From Acetobacteraceae bacterium (GTDB taxonomy: Bacteria > Pseudomonadota > Alphaproteobacteria > Acetobacterales > Acetobacteraceae), in the NCBI GenBank assembly GCA_003506895.1, contig DNXO01000034.1, positions 280,967 to 318,922 on the forward strand: a DNA stretch of 37,956 nucleotides. Direction: 5' to 3'. Both the position numbers and the translations under genes were made by a program. Below are positions 16,251 through 24,486 of this stretch, one piece after another; within the stretch, counting starts at the first letter, position 1, and every line of letters starts with the position of its first letter. Under the pieces are notes generated by a model. That model saw only the letters and a list, made by a program, of their open reading frames with translations, had not been told where the DNA came from and did not search any database.

Positions 16251-17018
16251 TCAGCTGGCGGTCATTCCGCCATCGACCTCATACGCCGCGCCGGTCACGT
16301 AGCTTGCTCGGTCGGAGCACAACCACACCACCATCTCCGCGATTTCCCGCGGTTCGCCCAGGCGCCGCATCGGCGTGCGGGCCAGGATTCCCTCGGTCCG
16401 AGTCTCCCGAATCGGCGCGGTCATACGGGTCACGATGTATCCCGGGCAAACGGCGTTCACCCGGATGCCGAGTTCGGCGTATTCCACCGCCGCGGTCTTG
16501 GTCAGACCGATGACGCCATGCTTGGCGGCGACGTAGCCGCTGGAGGTGCGCAGGCCGATCAGTCCGGCGACCGAGGCGGTATTGACGATCGCGCCGCCGC
16601 CTTGCGCCAACATCAGCTCGATCTCGTGCTTCATGCAAAGCCAGACGCCCTTGAGGTTCACTTCGATCATGCGGTCGAAGGACTCCTCGGGCCATTCATG
16701 CGTCAGCTTGCCGGTGGCGTTGACCTGATGCCCGGCGATCCCGGCGTTGTTGAACGCGCAGTCGATCCGCCCAAAGGCAGCGACCGTGGCATCCAGCATG
16801 GCCTTCACCGCCGCCGACTGGGTCACGTCGCCGGACAGCGATATCGCCTGGCCGCCGGCCTGGTTGATCATCGCGACGGTTTCGCTGGCCGAGGCCGCCT
16901 CGTAGTCGGCGACCGCGACCCTCGCGCCTTCCCGAACGAATGCGAGAGCGGCTTCACGGCCGATGCCGTTCCCGCCGCCAGTAACCAGCGCGACCTTGCC
17001 CCGCAGCATGCCTGTCAT
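16251..17018 (-). CDS. Short-chain dehydrogenase/reductase (SDR, classical)
   Basis: The 255-residue NAD(P)-dependent oxidoreductase has the classical SDR motifs: TGGGNGIG cofactor-binding turn (13-20), NNAG (90-93), and the catalytic Ser149, Tyr162 and Lys166. The C-terminal ASYVTGAAYEVDGGMTAS is typical of glucose/3-oxoacyl-reductase-like members. The acidic Asp38-Tyr39-Glu40 after the second strand favours NAD over NADP. The start at 17018 is supported by AGGAGGGAG 8 nt upstream. It lies 62 bp downstream of the ABC exporter on the same strand and could be co-transcribed. Substrate is not predictable. Confidence 0.9.
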   Translation of the reverse strand: MTGMLRGKVALVTGGGNGIGREAALAFVREGARVAVADYEAASASETVAMINQAGGQAISLSGDVTQSAAVKAMLDATVAAFGRIDCAFNNAGIAGHQVNATGKLTHEWPEESFDRMIEVNLKGVWLCMKHEIELMLAQGGGAIVNTASVAGLIGLRTSSGYVAAKHGVIGLTKTAAVEYAELGIRVNAVCPGYIVTRMTAPIRETRTEGILARTPMRRLGEPREIAEMVVWLCSDRASYVTGAAYEVDGGMTAS

Positions 17019-17080
17019 TGTTGCTCCCTCCTGTTGTTTATCCCGGGGAGCATCGGTCAGCGGCGATGGATTATCAATGC

Positions 17081-18961
17081 TCAGCCGGGCGCCGCCGGCA
17101 CCGCCGCGCCGCCCACCTCATCGAACGCCCCAGACTGACGACGCCAAAGCCGAGCGTAAACGCCATTTTGGCGCAGTAGTGCGGCATGGGAGCCGATTTC
17201 GACGATCCGGCCCGCATCCAGCACGATCAGCCGGTCCATCCGTGCGATCGTGGACAGACGGTGGGCAATGGCGATGACGGTGCGGCCTTCCATCAGCGTA
17301 TCCAGTTGCTCCTGAATCGCGGCCTCGACTTCCGAGTCCAGCGCCGACGTCGCCTCATCCAGGATCAGGATCGGCGCGTTTTTCAGGATGACACGGGCCA
17401 GCGCCACCCGCTGCCGCTGCCCGCCGGAGAGTTTGACCCCTCGCTCACCCACATGGGCGTCGTAACCGGCGCGGCCGTGCCAGTCCTCCAGGCCCAGAAT
17501 GAAGTCGTGCGCCTGCGCCTGCTTGGCCGCGGCAAGAATTTGCGCCTCCGTGGCCTGAGGCTGGCCATAGCGGATGTTTTCACGGATCGAGCGATGCAGC
17601 AGCGAGGTGTCCTGCGTAACCATCGCGATGTGCCGGCGCAGACTCTCTTGCGTGACACCCGCGATGTCCTGACCATCGATCAGGATGCGGCCGGCGGCGG
17701 GGTCGTAGAAGTGCAACAGCAGGTTGACCAAGGTGGATTTGCCGGCACCCGAGGGGCCGATCAGTCCCACCCGCTCCCCCGGCGCAATGGACAGGTTGAT
17801 GCCATGCAGCACCGCCGGATACTGGATGCCGGAGGTTTCCCGGATGCGGCCATAGTCGAAATGCAGGTTCTCGATGCGGATCTCGCCGCCGGTGACGTGC
17901 AGTTCCGCGGCGTCGGGCGGATCTGGCATCTGCCGCGGCACGTCGATCGAGCGCATGCCGTCCTGCACCGTGCCGATATTCTCAAAGATCGAGGTAACGC
18001 TGCGCGCAACCCACCCGGCGATGTTGTTGAGCTGCCACGCCAGCGGGATGGCGGTGGCGACGGCCCCGATGGCGATCTGTCCCACCGACCACTGCCACAG
18101 CGCGACGGCCGCCATCGACACGATCAGCGTCGCGTTCATCAGCACCAGCGTGGAGGTATAGGCTGTGGTCATCCGGGTCTGGTCGCGAAATGCCGCCGTA
18201 TGGTCGTCGATCGCGTCCCGGACAAACTGGTCCTCATCCGCCGCCCGGGCGAACAGCTTCACGGTCAGGATGTTGGTATAGCTGTCCACCACGCGCCCGG
18301 TCAGGGTGGACCGCATCTCCGACACACGGCGGGACCGGTCGCGCAGGCGGGGAACAAAAAAGCGCAGCATGGCGGCGTAGACCAGGAACCAGACGGCCAT
18401 CGGCAGCATCAGGCGCCAGTCGAGGCGGCCCAGCAGGACCAGGGCGCTGGAGCCATAAACCAGGATGTACCAGGCGGCATCGAACGCCAGGACCAGGCTC
18501 TCGCGCAGGGCCGGGCCGGTTTGCAGCACGCGGTTGGCGATGCGGCCCGCGAAATCGTTCTGGAAGAAGGTCCAGCTTTGGCGCACCACATGCCAGTGGT
18601 TCTGCCACCGGATCATGTTGGACAGCCCAGGATTGACGATCTGGTTCACCAGGATGTTATGCGCGACGAAGGCCAGCGGCCGCGCGATCAACAGCACGCC
18701 GGCCATGCCCAGAAGCGTCATCCCGTGGTCGCGAAACAGCGTGTCCGGGCTTTGGCTGGAAACCATGCTGACGACCCGGCCGATAAAGGCCGGGATCATT
18801 GTATCCAGGATCGCGATCAGGCCGCCGAACACGAACAGGGCCGCGGTCAGGCCGGTGACCTGCCGGATGTAGAACCAATAGAACCGCACAAGGCCTGCGT
18901 TCGGCGGCGGGGCCGGAACGCCGGCGGTGGGATCCAGCAGGGCTTCGAAGCGGCGCAACAT
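17081..18961 (-). CDS. ABC exporter, fused permease and ATPase (MsbA/LmrA-like half transporter)
   Basis: The 626-residue protein combines an N-terminal six-helix exporter domain (about 35-330) with a C-terminal ATPase. ATPase motifs are Walker A GPSGAGKST (402-410), signature LSGGQ (511-515), Walker B ILILDE with Glu536, D-loop SALD, and H-loop His567. Such half transporters work as homodimers or heterodimers in the inner membrane, exporting lipids, peptides or drugs. The permease region is rich in aromatic residues (RWQNHWHVVRQSWTFFQNDF), which resembles a subgroup of uncharacterised multidrug/lipid exporters. The start at 18961 is reasonable, but no strong RBS was seen. It is followed by the SDR gene and preceded by the Pro/Tyr-rich small protein gene. 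Confidence 0.92.
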   Translation of the reverse strand: MLRRFEALLDPTAGVPAPPPNAGLVRFYWFYIRQVTGLTAALFVFGGLIAILDTMIPAFIGRVVSMVSSQSPDTLFRDHGMTLLGMAGVLLIARPLAFVAHNILVNQIVNPGLSNMIRWQNHWHVVRQSWTFFQNDFAGRIANRVLQTGPALRESLVLAFDAAWYILVYGSSALVLLGRLDWRLMLPMAVWFLVYAAMLRFFVPRLRDRSRRVSEMRSTLTGRVVDSYTNILTVKLFARAADEDQFVRDAIDDHTAAFRDQTRMTTAYTSTLVLMNATLIVSMAAVALWQWSVGQIAIGAVATAIPLAWQLNNIAGWVARSVTSIFENIGTVQDGMRSIDVPRQMPDPPDAAELHVTGGEIRIENLHFDYGRIRETSGIQYPAVLHGINLSIAPGERVGLIGPSGAGKSTLVNLLLHFYDPAAGRILIDGQDIAGVTQESLRRHIAMVTQDTSLLHRSIRENIRYGQPQATEAQILAAAKQAQAHDFILGLEDWHGRAGYDAHVGERGVKLSGGQRQRVALARVILKNAPILILDEATSALDSEVEAAIQEQLDTLMEGRTVIAIAHRLSTIARMDRLIVLDAGRIVEIGSHAALLRQNGVYARLWRRQSGAFDEVGGAAVPAAPG

Positions 18962-19037
18962 GGGACTCAGCGGTGGACCCTGCCGGCGTGCTCGTCAACC
19001 GCGCTGGCGTCTGACGTTCAGGTTATAAGCCCCAAGG

Positions 19038-19340
19038 TCATGACCAATGCCCTTGGACCCAGTACGGTCCCTCCCAGTGCGGCGGAATCCAGACGCGCCG
19101 AGGCGGCGGCGGATAATATGCAACGGGCGGTGGCGCATAGACGACCGGAGGCGGCGGGGCATAAACGACGGGCGGCGCGACATAGACCGGTGGCGGCACC
19201 ACGACGACAGGCGGCACCCAAACGCCAACCCCGTATCCCCCGCGCCACCACGCTTTCGCGTCGTGCGGCACGGCGGTCACCCCAACCGCGGCCAAGGCGG
19301 CCACACCGGCGACGGTGCCAAGACGCTTCAGAACAGACAT
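19038..19340 (-). CDS. Small exported Pro/Tyr-rich protein with a C-terminal WxxGHW motif
   Basis: The start at 19340 is preferred over 19367 because AGGAG lies 8 nt upstream and it gives a clean signal peptide (MSVLKRLGTVAGVAALAAVG, cleaved near DAKA-WW). The mature part of about 70 residues is dominated by repeats of PPPVVYAPPP type (about 45-80). It ends IPPHWEGPYWVQGHWS, resembling the YxWxxGHW-type ends of small secreted proteins in Proteobacteria. It is likely periplasmic or outer-surface associated; the function is unknown. It is a single gene between the ABC exporter and the amidohydrolase operon, with about 100 bp of AT-richer DNA upstream for its promoter. Confidence 0.72.
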   Translation of the reverse strand: MSVLKRLGTVAGVAALAAVGVTAVPHDAKAWWRGGYGVGVWVPPVVVVPPPVYVAPPVVYAPPPPVVYAPPPVAYYPPPPRRVWIPPHWEGPYWVQGHWS

Positions 19341-19442
19341 CTCAAAGCTCCTGAGACAAGATTTCACGATACCCCATCATAGAGCATACAAGTTTCAAAG
19401 CTGCTTTCGAATTGTGTCCGAATTTCGCCGCGCCCTTGGCGC

Positions 19443-20471
19443 TTACAGCGACAAGCCGTAAACGCCGGCAGCCGTCCCGGCGAACAACGCGGCCTTCTCA
19501 TCGCCCGATGCGCCGGAAGCGATGCGCTTAAAGGCGTTCCAGGTCACCTGATACGAACTCCACCGTTTCTGTACCGGAAAATTACTTTCAAACATGCACC
19601 GGTCAGCACCGAAAAGCGCGATACTGGTCTCCAACCAAGGTCGCCACGCGGCGGCAACCTCCTCGGACCCCGGCGGCAACTCGCGGGAGCCGGCGCCGAC
19701 ACCCGGCAGCCGGATCGGCAACGCACCGAGTTTGACCGTTACATTCGGACGCTTCGCCAGATCGGCCATCCCAGCCTTCCAATCGTCAAACACCTTCGCT
19801 CGGTCGGCCGCATACGGGCCACCCAGGATCGGACTGCCGACATGGTTCAACACAATCGGCGTGTGCGGAAAAGCGTCTGCTAGACCAGCAACCTCGCCAA
19901 TCTGCGGATGATACACCCACGCATCGAACACCAAACCCAGCGCCGCCAGCCCCGCGAAGCCGGCCCGAAATGCACTGTCAGCGAGCAAACCAGGGGTCGG
20001 CACGACCTTGTGGATGCGATCGGAGCCATCCCACGCCGTCGAGTGGCGGATACCGGCAAACCGCCCGCCACTGGCGACCAGATGCCGCTCCAGCAGGCCA
20101 CGCGCCCGATCACCCGTCCTCAGATCGACGTTGCCCACCATGCGGGCGCAGACAAGCGATGGCCCGCATGTCCCACTTGCGCCCATCGCCGCGATACCGG
20201 TCACGAACGCGGTCTCGCCAAGGGATTTTTCCTCCTCCGGCCCGGTCGCGCGGTACATCGAGTGGCATTCCTCGAACACCGTCGCGACCACGTTATGACC
20301 GCTGCCCAGGTCCGCCAGCAGTTCGGGCAGCAGATAAACGTTACCTTCTCGAACCCACAAATGATGGTGCGGATCGATGATCGGCAGCTCCGGCTCCAGC
20401 ACCGGTTCGATCACGCGGTCCAGCCAGGCCTGATCGACCTGGCCGGCAAAGCGGCTGGCGGTTTGCGACAC
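19443..20471 (-). CDS. Amidohydrolase 2 family metal-dependent hydrolase (TIM barrel)
   Basis: The 342-residue protein starts with GTG at 20471, 4 bp after the stop of the luciferase-like gene and with GGAG about 8 nt upstream; the longer frame to 20564 overlaps that gene. The N-terminal IIDPHHHLW carries the HxH metal ligands (His35 and His37). Further family marks are a FAGIRHS strand, IVLNHVGSP (likely metal or catalytic His) and MFESNFPVQKR with the conserved acidic region of lactonase/decarboxylase-like members. The group includes 2-pyrone-4,6-dicarboxylate lactonase, fuconolactonase and decarboxylases of the ACMSD superfamily. In the operon it follows the monooxygenase, so hydrolysis of a lactone-like oxidation product is plausible (inference). 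Confidence 0.85.
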   Translation of the reverse strand: MSQTASRFAGQVDQAWLDRVIEPVLEPELPIIDPHHHLWVREGNVYLLPELLADLGSGHNVVATVFEECHSMYRATGPEEEKSLGETAFVTGIAAMGASGTCGPSLVCARMVGNVDLRTGDRARGLLERHLVASGGRFAGIRHSTAWDGSDRIHKVVPTPGLLADSAFRAGFAGLAALGLVFDAWVYHPQIGEVAGLADAFPHTPIVLNHVGSPILGGPYAADRAKVFDDWKAGMADLAKRPNVTVKLGALPIRLPGVGAGSRELPPGSEEVAAAWRPWLETSIALFGADRCMFESNFPVQKRWSSYQVTWNAFKRIASGASGDEKAALFAGTAAGVYGLSL

Positions 20472-20475
20472 GGGA

Positions 20476-21666
20476 CTACTCCGCCGCCGCCTGTTCCGGC
20501 ACACCCAGTTCCAGCAGCCTTGGCGCCACCTCCTTACCGAACAGGCTGATGTTTTCCTTGGCATCCTGGTGACTCAGATGGCCGCCCTGCCCGAAGAACA
20601 GCAGGTGCCCGACCCCACCCATCCGCTGGTTGAACGCCTTCAACTGGTTGAACACGTCATCCGGCGTGCCGGCGAACACGGTTTCGGTGTCCATGAACTG
20701 CTCCACCGTCGCGGTGCGGTGGTCGATCGGCACGCCATTGCGGTCCGTGATCATCCGGTGCGCCCGCGGCCCCGCCCGCAGCATCGCCACATTGGCACCG
20801 ATGGAGTTGTAGCCGGGAGGATTGGTAAACGGCTCCGCCACCACCGGAGAGGTGCGTACATAGTCCGCGATCTGGTGGGCACGCCGCATCCCTTCCTCGC
20901 GCGTGTGGCCAACTCCGATCAGCGCGGCATAGGCCATGCGGTCGGGCCCAGCCTCCCACCCCAGTTCGCGCGCCCGCTTGCGGTAGGCTTCGTACATCGG
21001 CTTCGCCAGACCGCCCGACAGCAGCGTGCCGACGACATGCCCGCGTTCGGCGGCGGCGATGCCGGTATCCACACTCATGCCCGTCATCCAGATCGGCGGC
21101 GTCGGCTGCTGGATCGGGCGCGGCCAGATGTTCACCGCGCGATACTGGTAGAACTCGCCCTCCCAGGAGAACGGGCCGGTACTGGTGGTCAGCGCCTTGA
21201 TCACCAGATCATGCGCTTCCCAATACCGGCGCATCAGCCGCCCGGGGTTGGAGTTGGCCGGCGCGATCTCGTACGGCGCCCCCTTGACCAGCCCGATCTC
21301 GATCCGTCCCCCGGACAGGCAATCCAGCCAGGCCATCTCCTCGGCCACACGTACCGGGTCGGGCCGGTTGGCGATCGGATTCCCCAGGCTGAGCAGACGA
21401 GCCTTCTTCGTTTCGCGCGCAATGATCGACAGTGCCATCGGCACCGAAACGGTCATGCAGGTGGCGGTGCTGTGGTGCTCGTTCACCATGATGTCCAGCC
21501 CGACCTCGTCGCACAGCGCGAACTCATCCAGATACCGGTTCAGCAGCATGCCGGCTTCACGCGGATCGAGATTTTCACTGGGGAAATTGACCCGCAGCGA
21601 GCCACGTTCCAGGCCCTTTTCCCACGCGGGATGATAAGCCATCTCGGAGAAATACCAGGTGCGCAT
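20476..21666 (-). CDS. LLM-class flavin-dependent monooxygenase (bacterial luciferase-like)
   Basis: The 396-residue cytoplasmic protein has the luciferase-like TIM-barrel pattern: MRTWYFSEMAYHP start, VNEHHSTATCMTVSVPMALS, and the RPDPVRVAEEMAWLDCLSGGRIEIGLVKG region split around the flavin site. Members use reduced FMN (or F420) supplied by a separate reductase to oxidise terpenes, alkanes or heterocycles; the substrate here is unknown. Start at 21666 is 12 bp after the alpha/beta hydrolase stop, and the gene is followed after 4 bp by the amidohydrolase, so the three form a tight operon. No flavin reductase is encoded nearby. Confidence 0.87.
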   Translation of the reverse strand: MRTWYFSEMAYHPAWEKGLERGSLRVNFPSENLDPREAGMLLNRYLDEFALCDEVGLDIMVNEHHSTATCMTVSVPMALSIIARETKKARLLSLGNPIANRPDPVRVAEEMAWLDCLSGGRIEIGLVKGAPYEIAPANSNPGRLMRRYWEAHDLVIKALTTSTGPFSWEGEFYQYRAVNIWPRPIQQPTPPIWMTGMSVDTGIAAAERGHVVGTLLSGGLAKPMYEAYRKRARELGWEAGPDRMAYAALIGVGHTREEGMRRAHQIADYVRTSPVVAEPFTNPPGYNSIGANVAMLRAGPRAHRMITDRNGVPIDHRTATVEQFMDTETVFAGTPDDVFNQLKAFNQRMGGVGHLLFFGQGGHLSHQDAKENISLFGKEVAPRLLELGVPEQAAAE

Positions 21667-21678
21667 GACGAGTTCTCC

Positions 21679-22452
21679 CTAAATCCGGTCGGTGAAAGCG
21701 AGGACGCGGGCGGCGAAACCTTCTGGCTGTTCCCAGTGCGGGTAATGACCGGCCTGGGGGACGGTTTCCATCGTGGCGCCAGGGATTTCGGCCTTCCAGG
21801 CCTCGCCATACGCCGTCGAAACAATCCCGTCCTGCTCGCCCCAGATCAGGTGCGTCGGGACATCGATCCGGTGCAGCCAGCGCTTCAGCCGAGGGTTGTG
21901 CATGTACGGCTTCCAGCCAAATACGCATAAAGCCTCCCGCCCCCGAGCGATGCCGGCCAGTTCGGTGTCAGGCAATTTGGTGTAATCGATCTCGCCCTTG
22001 GACGGGTCGGCCCAGGCCAGCCGCATGAACTCGGAACGACCAATCGCATGCATGTCGGTGATATCCCGCTCCAGCACACCGCCAACCTTGATACCAAGCG
22101 GCGCGGCAAGCAGCAGCCCGGCGAAGCGGGCGGTATTGCGGACGGCCATTTCGGCCGCGATCCACCCCCCAAAACAATTCCCCGCCAGCACAGCGCCTTC
22201 CAGCCCCAACTGCTGCGCCAGATCGAGATAAAGGTAAGCCAGATCATCCACCGTGCCGACCCAATCCGGCAGCGCGGAACCGCCGAAACCCGGATGAACC
22301 GGCGCGATCACACGATGGTTTCGCGCCAACGCATCCATCCAGGGCCGATTGGCTTGCAGCCCCTCGCCCGGATGCAGAAACAGGATCGGACGTCCCTGCC
22401 CTTGTTCCTCGATCTCCAGGCTGACGCCGGAGACTGTAACGTGGCGGCTCAT
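21679..22452 (-). CDS. Alpha/beta hydrolase with a cysteine in the nucleophile position
   Basis: The 257-residue protein begins at the ATG at 22452 behind a GGGAGGA RBS. The oxyanion motif HPGEG and the acid in WGEQDGIVS and base in PQAGHYPHWEQPE (catalytic His) are intact. The nucleophile elbow, however, reads AGNCFGGW, so the residue that is Ser in most esterases is Cys here (TGT codon, confirmed by reading the bases at 22177-22179). Cysteine nucleophiles are known in dienelactone hydrolase. The gene leads an operon with an LLM monooxygenase and an amidohydrolase and is divergent from a CoA-transferase. It probably cleaves an ester, lactone or C-C bond in a catabolic route. Confidence 0.85.
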   Translation of the reverse strand: MSRHVTVSGVSLEIEEQGQGRPILFLHPGEGLQANRPWMDALARNHRVIAPVHPGFGGSALPDWVGTVDDLAYLYLDLAQQLGLEGAVLAGNCFGGWIAAEMAVRNTARFAGLLLAAPLGIKVGGVLERDITDMHAIGRSEFMRLAWADPSKGEIDYTKLPDTELAGIARGREALCVFGWKPYMHNPRLKRWLHRIDVPTHLIWGEQDGIVSTAYGEAWKAEIPGATMETVPQAGHYPHWEQPEGFAARVLAFTDRI

Positions 22453-22497
22453 GCCGTTCCTCCCTTGGTTTGCTTGGTTGCCGGGAACTTTACGCGT

Positions 22498-22511
22498 CCC
22501 TCGGCCGAGGG
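22498..22511. promoter_or_regulatory. Perfect palindrome in the hydrolase/CoA-transferase divergent region
   Basis: CCCTCGGCCGAGGG is a 14-nt perfect palindrome located between two divergent catabolic transcription units. It is nested near a wider GTTGCC (22477-22482)/GGCAAC (22510-22515) inverted pair. It may be an operator, but no regulator gene is adjacent. Confidence 0.35.
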
Positions 22512-22593
22512 CAACTTTCCCCGGCGCAGCGACCCTTGCCCTGAACCCGCCCTCCGTGGTCCTGTCCGCCCGACTGTTAAGGATACGCGACCC

Positions 22594-23721
22594 ATGACCA
22601 AACCACTCGCCGGCCTGCTCGTCGTCTCGCTGGAGCAAGCCGTCGCCGCCCCCTACTGCGCGTCCAGGCTCGCCGACATGGGTGCGCGCGTCATCAAGAT
22701 CGAACGTCCGGAGGGTGATTTCGCCCGCGGCTACGACACCGCCGTACAGGGCCTGTCCAGCTATTTCGTCTGGTTGAACCGTGGCAAGGAAAGCCTGGTG
22801 GCCGATATCAAGCAACCGGCCGATGCGGCGCTGCTGCACCGGTTGCTGGCGAAGGCCGACGTGTTCATCCAGAATCTGGCCCCCGGAGCCGCCGCGCGAT
22901 CCGGCTTCGGGTCGGAGGCATTACGCGCCCAATACGAACGCCTGATCACCGTCGATATCTCGGGTTACGGAGAAACCGGCGATTACGCCACGATGAAAGC
23001 CTACGATCTGTTGATCCAAGCCGAATCCGGATTAGCCACGGTCACCGGCCACCCCGCCGGCCCCGGCCGCGTCGGCGTGTCCATCGCCGATGTCGGCTGC
23101 GGGATGAATGCCTATACAGGTGTCCTGGAGGCATTGATCGAACGATCCCAGACCGGCCGCGGCAAGGGATTGAAGGTCAGCCTGTTCGACGCTGTCGCCG
23201 ACTTGATGAATGTACCGTTGATGTATTTTGAGGGCACGGGACAGACCCCGCCCCGCCTGGGCCTGGCGCATCCGTCGATCTGCCCGTACGGCGCGTTCGC
23301 CACCAAGGACGGCGCCCTGGTTTTGATTGCGATCCAGAACGAACGCGAATGGGCGACGTTCTGCGCCGCATTCCTGGACGATGCCGATTTGCCGAAACAA
23401 CCCGGTTTCCAAACCAACAACATCCGCGTGGCAAACCGGGCGGTGGTGGATGAACGGGTCGGCCAGACGTTCGCGACGCTGACGCGCGACGGGGCAGCGG
23501 CAAAACTGCGAGCCTCCAACACCGCCTATGGGTTCGTGAACGATCTGGCCGCACTTGGGCATCATCCGGCCTTGCGCCGCACCCCGGTCGCCCTGCCCGG
23601 CGGCGGCGTGGCGGAGATCGTCGCACCCGCGGTGATCCGTGTCGGCGACCCGCTGGCCCTAGGAGCCGTACCCGCGATCGGTCAGAACAGCGAGGCTATC
23701 CGGCGGGAATTTGCTGCGTAG
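22594..23721 (+). CDS. Family III CoA-transferase (CaiB/BaiF)
   Basis: The 375-residue protein moves CoA between carboxylic acids through an aspartyl-CoA intermediate. The N-terminal LAGLLVVSLEQAVAAPYCASRLADMGARVIKIERPEGD pattern (given here in parts: VVSLEQAVAAPYC and ARVIKIERPEGD) is diagnostic, and Asp166 in GVSIADVG is the expected catalytic residue. The start at 22594 follows TTAAGGA; the much longer frame from 22048 overlaps the divergent hydrolase gene and is not family-like. It is somewhat shorter than the usual 390-410 residues, mainly at the C-terminus. It is divergent from the hydrolase/LLM/amidohydrolase operon (141 bp between starts) and probably acts in the same route. Confidence 0.87.
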   Translation: MTKPLAGLLVVSLEQAVAAPYCASRLADMGARVIKIERPEGDFARGYDTAVQGLSSYFVWLNRGKESLVADIKQPADAALLHRLLAKADVFIQNLAPGAAARSGFGSEALRAQYERLITVDISGYGETGDYATMKAYDLLIQAESGLATVTGHPAGPGRVGVSIADVGCGMNAYTGVLEALIERSQTGRGKGLKVSLFDAVADLMNVPLMYFEGTGQTPPRLGLAHPSICPYGAFATKDGALVLIAIQNEREWATFCAAFLDDADLPKQPGFQTNNIRVANRAVVDERVGQTFATLTRDGAAAKLRASNTAYGFVNDLAALGHHPALRRTPVALPGGGVAEIVAPAVIRVGDPLALGAVPAIGQNSEAIRREFAA

Positions 23722-23938
23722 TCGATACGATTTCGCAAATAACCATCGGAAGCCGAAGACTGTTAAAGTCCTGATCGACAAATTTCCCGATCGATTAAGC
23801 CGTAAGACTTTTTGTGACATGACGGCCGACCCGCCGGCAGACACTGTCCGAACGCCTGCGGTAGTACGCGGCTTGTCGCCAATCGATTGTAAGCATCGCC
23901 CCCGTAAGGCGCTGACATCGATGCGAAAGGGCATTTCA

Positions 23939-24286
23939 ATGGGACTTTTCGATCAGCTCGTTGGCGGTCTTATGGGAAATGCCGCCAGCGGTTCGCCTCT
24001 ACCGGGCCTGTTGATAAACGTGCTCGGCGGTGGCCAGGGTGATGCCGGCCGGCGGCGTCGGTGGGTTGCTCGCCACATTGGAACAGGCCGGCCTGGGGGA
24101 GATCACCCAATCATGGGTGGACACTGGCCCGAACCAGTCGGTGTCGCCAGACCAGCTTCATTCGGCCTTCGGCGAGGATCAGGCGCAGGCAATGTCCAAC
24201 CAAGCGGGCCTGACACCCCGAGACTTCTTGATTCAACTCTCCCAGCACCTTCCCGCATAATCGACGCCATGACCCCGCATCAATAG
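23939..24286 (+). pseudogene. YidB/DUF937 family gene with two compensating frameshifts
   Basis: The ATG at 23939 (AAAGG 8 nt upstream) starts MGLFDQLVGGLMGNAASG and LLINVLGGGQG, the typical N-terminus of the DUF937/YidB family. The frame stays open to 24286 and ends IIDAMTPHQ, the typical C-terminus. The middle of this frame, however, is nonsense (GRRRRWVARHIGTG and so on). The conserved family core (GGVGGLLATLEQAGLGEITQ, then SWVDTGPNQSVSPDQL and LTPRDFLIQLSQHLP) is encoded in the +1 frame between about 24050 and 24254. The simplest reading is one extra base near 24046-24060 and one lost base in the C-run near 24251-24254. Either the gene is recently damaged, or the assembly has two indel errors. 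The 217 bp before it are AT-richer and probably carry its promoter. Confidence 0.72.
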
Positions 24287-24386
24287 GTGCCGGAAGAATG
24301 CTCCACCCCGGATTAACCGCGCGGGACAAGCTACCGGTTAAGTCGCACCCGACCGAAAGCCAACCGCGCGAAGCGCAAACCCCTTC

Positions 24387-24424
24387 CTCCGTGAAACTTC
24401 GTGGACCCTTCGTGAAACTTCGTG
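24387..24424 (+). repeat. CTTCGTG repeat element, copy 1
   Basis: Four units of CTTCGTG (the first is CTCCGTG) start at 24387, 24397, 24408 and 24418, that is with 10, 11 and 10 bp periods, linked by AAA or GACC. The 38-bp element matches the copy at 37860-37897 (opposite strand) at 35 of 38 positions. Here no GxxExxY gene accompanies it. It lies in the 200-bp gap between the DUF937 remnant and the alcohol dehydrogenase; nothing else is recognisable there. Confidence 0.8.
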
Positions 24425-24486
24425 TCGGGCTTGCTTTGCCTGCCCAACGACAACGGAGACTATCCGCACCACGACCCGATCGCCCG

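Noticed and set aside
17186..19354. 722-codon plus-strand frame opposite the ABC exporter
   Set aside because: Low-complexity His/Gln/Arg composition and complete overlap with an unmistakable ABC transporter on the other strand.
24387..24424. CRISPR-like array from the CTTCGTG repeats
   Set aside because: Units are 7 bp at 10-11 bp intervals with no unique spacers of 25-40 bp, and no cas genes are nearby.
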